Origin: Candidatus Moraniibacteriota bacterium
GTDB lineage: Bacteria; Patescibacteriota; Minisyncoccia; Moranbacterales; UBA1568
Length of the DNA: 39,040 nt
Direction: 5' to 3'
Assembly: GCA_903859375.1 (NCBI GenBank)
Contig: CAIOMK010000016.1
Location: 1-39,040, forward strand
The notes below the pieces were generated by a model that searched no databases, was not told where the DNA came from, and saw nothing but the letters and a program-made list of their open reading frames with translations. The position numbers were made by a program, and so were the translations under genes. How positions within the stretch are numbered: the stretch's first letter is position 1; every line of letters starts with the position of its first letter. This document shows positions 34,540 through 39,040 of this stretch, piece by piece.

Positions 34540-34548
34540 TTATTCACA
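34540..34548 (+). other. DnaA-box-like 9-mer beside the parS array
   Basis: TTATTCACA fits the relaxed DnaA consensus TTATNCACA. It lies 1 bp before the first parS site. I saw no further good match in the AT-rich segment, so an origin is only suggested. Confidence 0.3.
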
Positions 34549-34549
34549 A

Positions 34550-35077
34550 TGTTCCACGTGGAACAATTAATACGACATTTTCTACAATGTATTACGAATT
34601 CAAGCGAATCGTATATTGTTCCACGTGGAACAATGATACTTCTGATCATTTCGAATCACCCTCTTTACACAGTACATACTTCTATTGTTCCACGTGGAAC
34701 AATATATTTTCGCTAGTAAAGGTGCATATGATAGCAGTTTCTCTATTGATGTTCCACGTGGAACATATTTATGGATATATTTCTATGACTACTTGTATAT
34801 AGCCACTATCCCGCCGTTGTTCCACGTGGTACATACAAGTGATAAACAATCGACAGAATATTCATATACACGAATAATGTTCCACGTGGAACAAATTGAA
34901 TATATTATGACGGCTTCCAAATATTCAAAGTAGATCATATGTTCCACGTGGAACAAAATAGCAATTAAACAATCGACAGAATATTCATATACACGAATAA
35001 TGTTCTACGTGGAACAAATTTAGAAATTATGGTAACTTCCAGATGCTCAAAGCAGATCATATGTTCCACGTGGAACA
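34550..35077. repeat. Array of nine parS-like palindromes (ParB-type centromere)
   Basis: Nine copies of the 16-bp palindrome TGTTCCACGTGGAACA start at 34550, 34617, 34686, 34750, 34818, 34878, 34940, 35001 and 35062. Seven are perfect; the fifth has GGTACA and the eighth TTCTAC. Start-to-start spacing is 67, 69, 64, 68, 60, 62, 61 and 61 bp. The sequence equals the chromosomal parS of ParB/Spo0J proteins (core CACGTG with GTTNC/GNAAC arms). The segment is AT rich and gene free. No parA or parB is in the window. Chromosomal parS sites are usually scattered, whereas closely spaced arrays are more typical of plasmid centromeres. Confidence 0.93.
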
Positions 35078-35087
35078 AACTAAAAGA
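34843..35087 (+). repeat. 123-bp tandem duplication within the parS array
   Basis: TAAACAATCGACAGAATATTC... begins at 34843 and again at 34966. Each copy carries two parS sites. The 39 bp up to the next site are identical, and later parts differ by a few substitutions (ATATTCAAAGTAGATC against ATGCTCAAAGCAGATC). The array has therefore grown by duplication of a two-site unit. Confidence 0.9.
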
Positions 35088-35125
35088 TATATCCGTACAT
35101 AAACATTAACTCCTACAATTTAGTA

Positions 35126-35154
35126 TTGACAAATATATAGTATTATTGTAAAAT
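35126..35154 (+). promoter_or_regulatory. Promoter of the tRNA-Ala/tRNA-Arg unit
   Basis: A perfect TTGACA, 17 bp, then TAAAAT. Predicted start near 35161, about 55 bp before tRNA-Ala. Confidence 0.75.
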
Positions 35155-35215
35155 AATAAACATTCCACAAATGTTTGACTCATAAAGGTATTCACTATAT
35201 GATTCTCATAGTTTC

Positions 35216-35288
35216 GGGCCTGTAGCTTAGTTGGTAGAGCGCCTCCATGGCATGGAGGAGGTCAGGAGTTCGAGTCTCCTCAGGTCCA
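35216..35288 (+). tRNA. tRNA-Ala (GGC)
   Basis: Acceptor GGGCCTG/CAGGTCC with one G-U pair, D arm GCTTAGTTGGTAGAGC, anticodon stem CCTCC/GGAGG with loop ATGGCAT (anticodon GGC), T arm AGGAG-TTCGAGT-CTCCT. The discriminator is A. CCA is not encoded. Confidence 0.96.
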
Positions 35289-35355
35289 CAGATGCGATTG
35301 TATCAAAAAAAGACTGATAAGAGCCAATAACAAGTGTTTTTTGGTGTCTGATATT

Positions 35356-35427
35356 GCCTCGATAGCTCAATGGATAGAGCAAATCCGTCCTAAGGATGGG
35401 ATCTAGGTTCGATTCCTAGTCGGGGCA
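35356..35427 (+). tRNA. tRNA-Arg (CCT)
   Basis: Acceptor GCCTCGA/TCGGGGC, D arm GCTCAATGGATAGAGC, anticodon stem AATCC/GGATG (outer A-G mismatch) with loop GTCCTAA (anticodon CCT), T arm CTAGG-TTCGATT-CCTAG. The discriminator is A. CCA is not encoded. Confidence 0.93.
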
Positions 35428-35527
35428 CATCAACAAGTATCGCTTGTGGCTTCGGCAGCTCAAGAAACAACCTTTGACAAATACTGAATATTCCTTCAAG
35501 ATTGAAAGATTCATTAAAGTGGCATGT

Positions 35528-35860
35528 ATGTCTCAAAGGATATTACAGATAAATGATCTCATCAGAGAGCACCTCGGCGTAATATTGCTGAGAGAGGTCA
35601 GTTTTAAGGTGGGCATACTCGTGACTATAACCAAAGTTAACACCACTCCGGACCTCAGACACTCAGTCATATCAATCAGCACTTTTCCAGAGCAAGAGAC
35701 CGACTACGCCCTCAAAACGATAGGGCACGAAAAAAATCGCATACAAACATCCCTTCACAGGAAACTCCATATGAAGCCGCTCCCGCTTCTTTCCTTTCGT
35801 TCCGACCTTACAGAGCGAAATGCTGACGTTATCGAACGACTACTTATAGAGCTTAAATAA
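35528..35860 (+). CDS. rbfA: Ribosome-binding factor A
   Basis: RbfA binds the 30S subunit during late maturation. The 110-residue protein has the KH-like RbfA fold: SQRILQINDLIREHLGVILLREV at the N terminus, then VTITKVNTTPDLRHSVISISTFP, the family's V.V..V..s.Dl..A.Vyvs pattern, and a helical end with RSDLTERNADVIERLL (usually F..D.s...g..i..ll). The track start adds 28 residues without family support; I use the ATG at 35528. It precedes a DHH phosphoesterase, the usual rbfA-nrnA order. Confidence 0.88.
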   Translation: MSQRILQINDLIREHLGVILLREVSFKVGILVTITKVNTTPDLRHSVISISTFPEQETDYALKTIGHEKNRIQTSLHRKLHMKPLPLLSFRSDLTERNADVIERLLIELK

Positions 35861-35887
35861 AGCGCTGTTCGTAGTTATACACCGGCT

Positions 35888-36853
35888 ATGCGCGATTATT
35901 CATCCGAGTTCCGGAGTCTGAGTTATGTTATTAGGAATGCCGAAAGAATTCTCCTTTTTACGCACACACGACCGGATTCCGACACAGTCGGCTCAAACAT
36001 AGCATTACAAGAATACATCGTTTCACTCGGAAAAACGGCAGACATCGCCTGCTTCGATTCTTTTCCGGAATTTGCACAAGCGCTCTTTCCCGGCACTCAT
36101 TTTTACAATCCATCCGAAGTCGATCTCGACTCTTACGATGCAGTCATTGCGTCCGACAGTGTAAACAGAGGTTTTCATCTGATTCAGGATAAAATTAGCG
36201 ATACCAAAATAGTCGTCCTTATCGATCATCATCCGATAGATAATCCAGAGGCTGACATTGTCATAATTAATACCGGATATTCGTCTGCGGCAGAGATTAT
36301 CTTTCATTACTTTAAGAGTGCGAATGTTCACATCAGTCACAGGATGGCAACAGCGCTTTTGCTCGGTATACTGGGGGATACTGGAAATCTACAACATTCC
36401 TCAACGACGACCGAGACGTTCGCGTCTGCAGCTTCGCTCATACGGAGTGGGGCTCAACTTCCAAAAATTACTACGAGCGTTTTTTCAAACAATAAGATAT
36501 CCACACTCAGGCTTTGGGGGAGAGCCCTGTCGCGTGCAAAAATTAACCCGTCGAACGGGATGATCTATTCCGCCATCACAGAAGGAGACATTCAGGAGCT
36601 TGGAAATCCTTCAACAGAAGAGCTCTATATAGCGTCCGCCTTGTTGAATAATGTTCCAGATGCGAAATTTTCGTTACTCTTTTATCAGATTACTCCAAAT
36701 TCTGTCAGAGGAAGCCTCCGGACAGAGCCACACAAAGGTATAGACGTCTCAAATATTGCTAAATCTCTCGGCGGAGGAGGTCACAAGTACGCTAGCGGAT
36801 TTGAAATTTCCGGAAAAATCGTAGAAACTCAAAACGGCTGGGAGGTACGATAA
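35888..36853 (+). CDS. nrnA: DHH/DHHA1 phosphoesterase (NrnA-like oligoribonuclease / pAp phosphatase)
   Basis: NrnA-like proteins degrade short RNA oligomers and dephosphorylate pAp using manganese. The 321-residue protein shows DHH motif I FTHTRPDSDTVGSN (usually PDGD), motif II IASDSVNRG, motif III IDHHPIDN, and motif IV GILGDTGNLQH. The C-terminal DHHA1 domain ends with GGGGHKYASGFEISG. Alternative family members are cyclic-di-AMP/pApA hydrolases (DhhP), which sequence inspection cannot separate. It lies 27 bp after rbfA. Confidence 0.9.
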   Translation: MRDYSSEFRSLSYVIRNAERILLFTHTRPDSDTVGSNIALQEYIVSLGKTADIACFDSFPEFAQALFPGTHFYNPSEVDLDSYDAVIASDSVNRGFHLIQDKISDTKIVVLIDHHPIDNPEADIVIINTGYSSAAEIIFHYFKSANVHISHRMATALLLGILGDTGNLQHSSTTTETFASAASLIRSGAQLPKITTSVFSNNKISTLRLWGRALSRAKINPSNGMIYSAITEGDIQELGNPSTEELYIASALLNNVPDAKFSLLFYQITPNSVRGSLRTEPHKGIDVSNIAKSLGGGGHKYASGFEISGKIVETQNGWEVR

Positions 36854-36860
36854 TGAAGAT

Positions 36861-37460
36861 ATGCCACCATTTATGCGAATTTCTTTAAGAAATGATAAAG
36901 AAAATCTTCTTTTACGACTAAATCACAAAATGCACAAATCCTGTTATCCTGCATTGAAAGAAACTTCCACAAAAGCTGTCGTTGGAAAAGGGGACTTTCG
37001 GGCAAAAATTATGTTTATAGGTGAGGCTCCCGGGAAAAACGAGGACGAATTCGGGGAACCATTCGTTGGAGCATCAGGGAAAATTCTTGATTCATTACTT
37101 GAATCAATACAAATGAAAAGATCCGAGGTATATATAACAAATGTATTCAAATATCGTCCGAAAGGAAACAGAGACCCTGCAAAAAAAGAAATAGCCGTAT
37201 GCGAAGAATGGCTCACTGAAGAAATCAGAATAGTTGATCCTGTTCTTATCGTCACACTCGGTCGACATGCAATGCACCGTTTTGCTCCCGATCTCAAAAT
37301 ATCAGACTCACACGGGTGCGTCTTTCAGACAGCGACGTCGAATAGGAACCGCAAAACAGTATTGACGCTTTACCATCCCGCTGCCACTCTTTATAATAAA
37401 AAGCTTCAAAAAGTCCTTTTTGATGACTTTCAAAAGATACCGGCGCTTTTAGAAAGATAA
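36861..37460 (+). CDS. Family 4-type uracil-DNA glycosylase lacking two Fe-S cysteines
   Basis: Family 4 UDGs remove uracil from DNA and normally hold a [4Fe-4S] cluster. The 199-residue protein has the active-site block MFIGEAPGKNEDEFGEPFVGASGKILD (51-77), VYITNVFKYRPKGNRDP, PVLIVTLGRHA and the second motif TLYHPAATLYN. Of four expected cysteine ligands only two are found at the usual places (C28 and C114). The first Cys of the N-terminal CxxC is missing, and the usual KCRPP is KYRPK. It is therefore likely cluster-free or altered. It starts 7 bp after the DHH gene. Confidence 0.9.
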   Translation: MPPFMRISLRNDKENLLLRLNHKMHKSCYPALKETSTKAVVGKGDFRAKIMFIGEAPGKNEDEFGEPFVGASGKILDSLLESIQMKRSEVYITNVFKYRPKGNRDPAKKEIAVCEEWLTEEIRIVDPVLIVTLGRHAMHRFAPDLKISDSHGCVFQTATSNRNRKTVLTLYHPAATLYNKKLQKVLFDDFQKIPALLER

Positions 37461-37510
37461 AACCGGGTAGCAGATAAACGTCTATAAGGCTTCATTAACA
37501 GCTTTTTTCG

Positions 37511-37539
37511 TTGACGTCACATCCGAAATCTGATATTCT
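37511..37539 (+). promoter_or_regulatory. Promoter of the tRNA-Cys/tRNA-Leu unit
   Basis: TTGACG, 17 bp, then TATTCT. The predicted start is near 37546, about 70 bp before tRNA-Cys. Confidence 0.6.
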
Positions 37540-37615
37540 GAAAATACTTTTATATGCAGTAAATGAGTCGGCACTGTGTAAGGTGGCTGATTGATACAGA
37601 GAAATAAGAGTCGAT

Positions 37616-37689
37616 GGTCCGATGGCCGAGCGGTTAGGCACGGGTCTGCAAAACCCTTTACGGCGGTTCAATTCCGCCTCGGACCTCCA
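37616..37689 (+). tRNA. tRNA-Cys (GCA)
   Basis: Acceptor GGTCCGA/TCGGACC, anticodon loop CTGCAAA (anticodon GCA) on stem CGGGT/ACCCT, T arm GGCGG-TTCAATT-CCGCC. The discriminator is U, as expected for tRNA-Cys, and CCA is encoded. Confidence 0.95.
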
Positions 37690-37725
37690 AGATTCACGAT
37701 ACGGTCTTTCTTGTCATATTTATTT

Positions 37726-37812
37726 GCCGCGGTGGTGGAATTGGTAGACACAGGAGACTTAAAATCTCCCGGCTGAAAAGTCATGCGGGTTCGATTCCCG
37801 CCTGCGGCACCA
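37726..37812 (+). tRNA. tRNA-Leu (TAA)
   Basis: Acceptor GCCGCGG/CTGCGGC, anticodon stem GGAGA/TCTCC with loop CTTAAAA (anticodon TAA), a long variable arm (CGGCTGAAAAGTCATG) typical of class II tRNAs, and T arm GCGGG-TTCGATT-CCCGC. The discriminator is A and CCA is encoded. Confidence 0.96.
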
Positions 37813-38194
37813 TACAATCAATCTTTGGCTACAGGAGACGCGACAGGTTGAAATGTGATGGGTTGATTAGAATCATCCCACGGCACGCCTACATATCGAC
37901 GCGTATCAGGTCACCTCAGGTCATCGATCTTTACAAACAAATGCACCGACACCAGTCGCTGCGGTAGAAAGGTAATCATTTACGACCGTTTTCTTCCTCA
38001 GACAAAAGGGAATTGTCGAATATATATGATTATTCATAATAATCGACACTGAAATGGGTAAAAACTGTACGTTTCTCTTATATATGTCGGCTGATTCCGA
38101 ATCCGATTGAAATAATGAGAAATATATCAGTGAAAGGACATTTCCTCTCAAACGTCATATGTATAATATATATGAACAATCCGAGAGAATACAC
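37813..38194. other. Gene-free stretch between tRNA-Leu and the 3D-domain gene
   Basis: I see no supported gene. The short ORFs on both strands have no recognisable features. An imperfect inverted repeat (GTGATGGGTTGATT...AATCATCCCAC, near 37856-37882) might end the tRNA transcript, but it has no T-run. The rest is AT rich. Confidence 0.5.
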
Positions 38195-38224
38195 AAAAAT
38201 GCGTCTCGATAATTCGAAACGCAT
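38195..38224 (-). terminator. Intrinsic terminator of the 3D-domain gene
   Basis: The minus strand reads ATGCGTTTCGA-ATTA-TCGAGACGCAT followed by TTTTTG. It lies about 18 bp after the stop codon. Confidence 0.88.
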
Positions 38225-38241
38225 AGATGTATTGTCCCATT

Positions 38242-38823
38242 TCAGTCAAATTCGACTTCAGCGAAAAGTTTTTTACGACCGAAAGCAAGGGCATCAGATT
38301 TGGTTGTCATGTATATATCGAATCGATTTCCTTTGATGGCCCCACCACGGTCCTCACATCTGAAAACTCCAAGGCCTTCAATCAAAATCTTCGCTCCGAA
38401 TGGAAAACTATCAGGACAGGCGAGAGTACGATTATTTGTTACCTTGAGTCCGGAAGCCGTAATGCCGTCTGATTTGCCACACTCATCCGCTGCGGCGGTA
38501 TATGCGGATGCGTTAATTTCGAATCTTCCTTGCGGAAGGATGTTCCACCGTTTACTTTGCTTTATTTTCCACCGTTCGAGAAGCTCTGTCTCAGGGCCAG
38601 TCACTTCTGTTGGCATCAGGACAACGCCAAATGTATTCAGGTCCCAACCGCCGAAAGGATTACTGTTTATCCTCAATATCACGTCGGATGATCTCATCTC
38701 CATGCCTACCGTATCCGCAGTGACTCCATTTGTTTCGTATTGCGCTTCGGCATGTACGGCGCTCGTCCATACCATGAATATCAGTATGACAAACTGCCAA
38801 CATTTACCACTCATAATTTGCAT
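38242..38823 (-). CDS. Secreted 3D-domain protein (MltA-like barrel, putative murein-active)
   Basis: The protein has about 193 residues if it starts at MQIMSGKCWQFVILIFMVWTSAVHAEAQ, which gives a normal signal peptide with cleavage after AHA-like VHA; the track start adds 19 residues. After about 85 unassigned residues, the C-terminal part is a 3D domain: INASAYTAAADECGKSDGITASGLKVTNNRTLACPDSFPFGAKILIEGLGVFRCEDRGGAIKGNRFDIYMTTKSDALAFGRK. It includes the three Asp positions (D of CEDRGG, RFDIY, KSDA). Such domains occur in lytic transglycosylases and resuscitation-factor-like proteins, so a peptidoglycan role is likely. It has its own terminator. Confidence 0.88.
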   Translation of the reverse strand: MQIMSGKCWQFVILIFMVWTSAVHAEAQYETNGVTADTVGMEMRSSDVILRINSNPFGGWDLNTFGVVLMPTEVTGPETELLERWKIKQSKRWNILPQGRFEINASAYTAAADECGKSDGITASGLKVTNNRTLACPDSFPFGAKILIEGLGVFRCEDRGGAIKGNRFDIYMTTKSDALAFGRKKLFAEVEFD

Positions 38824-38941
38824 ATAGTGCTTATCCAAGCCCTTCTCTTGGATTACGTTTTCATAAACTAACAAACGCAACTTGAAACTATAGCATACAA
38901 GCAGACATCAGTCAATAATAGGAGGTAATGTGTACACACAT

Positions 38942-39040
38942 ATGGCGGTTTTTGCTAGGCTCTGGGGTCATCCCTCATCCCAGCCAAATATGTCAATCCA
39001 TATGTCGGAAACGATACAAGAAGAACGGCTCAGGTGGGTC
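38942..39040 (+). CDS. Start of a gene cut by the window edge, perhaps a transposase
   Basis: An open frame runs to the window end: MAVFARLWGHPSSQPNMSIHMSETIQEERLRWV. The last part (MSETIQEERLRWV, possible start at 39002) resembles, from memory, the N terminus of helix-turn-helix transposases or integrases. A palindrome TGTGTACACA at 38929-38938 just upstream could be an element end. A GGAGG at 38921-38925 is too far from either ATG. The other open frame, from the ATG at 38928, cannot be excluded. Confidence 0.35.
   Translation, partial: MAVFARLWGHPSSQPNMSIHMSETIQEERLRWV

Noticed and set aside
37921-38151. Minus-strand 76-aa ORF between tRNA-Leu and the 3D-domain gene
   Set aside because: No start context, no domain, and AT-rich low-information sequence.

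Overview
The window looks like a chromosomal segment of a Candidate Phyla Radiation (Patescibacteria, probably Parcubacteria/Paceibacteria-like) bacterium. The evidence is indirect: compact housekeeping genes with few clear Shine-Dalgarno sites, several divergent versions of core enzymes (a guanylate kinase without the Walker-A lysine, a family-4 UDG lacking two Fe-S cysteines, an MBL-fold protein without its metal motif), a Cas12a whose conserved blocks resemble Parcubacteria Cas12a as I remember it, and ordinary use of TGA as a stop, which argues against the code-25 lineages. No rRNA is present, so the lineage is an inference.

Layout. 0.3-6 kb (minus): pyk, two small proteins, htpX and lemA, and a Pit phosphate transporter with its DUF47/PhoU-like partner. 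6.2-7.9 kb (plus): a UbiA-type prenyltransferase with an extra N-terminal membrane domain. 8.0-12.3 kb (minus): a stand-alone type V-A locus with a full-length cas12a followed by one Cas12a-type repeat. No second repeat and no cas1, cas2 or cas4 lie in the window. A sigma70-like promoter would start transcription within a few bases of the mature crRNA 5' end, so the locus may be a single-guide gene rather than an array. 12.4-17.3 kb (minus): yraN, dksA/traR-like, lspA, comM, a DUF348-G5-RlpA-like protein and ksgA. 17.34-17.86 kb (minus): a gene-free, strongly structured transcript with a good promoter and an intrinsic terminator. 18-26.2 kb (minus): an unknown membrane protein, pnp, a NYN nuclease-like gene, rpsO, gyrA, a small membrane protein and an MBL-fold protein. 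26.4-32.2 kb (plus): a four-domain S1 protein, gmk, tilS, ftsH, a six-segment membrane protein and tRNA-Val. 32.3-34.4 kb (minus): two exported proteins.

34.4-35.2 kb is an AT-rich, gene-free segment with nine near-perfect ParB-type parS palindromes (TGTTCCACGTGGAACA) spaced 60-69 bp apart, part of it made by a 123-bp tandem duplication. This looks like a centromere or partition array, possibly near the origin. To its right on the plus strand are tRNA-Ala, tRNA-Arg, rbfA, a DHH phosphoesterase, UDG, tRNA-Cys and tRNA-Leu. A secreted 3D-domain protein follows on the minus strand. The right edge may cut into a transposase gene.

The three parts most worth follow-up are the solo-crRNA Cas12a locus, the roughly 516-nt structured RNA upstream of yraN, and the phased parS array. 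Starts were chosen by homology and promoter position, and several differ from the ORF track.
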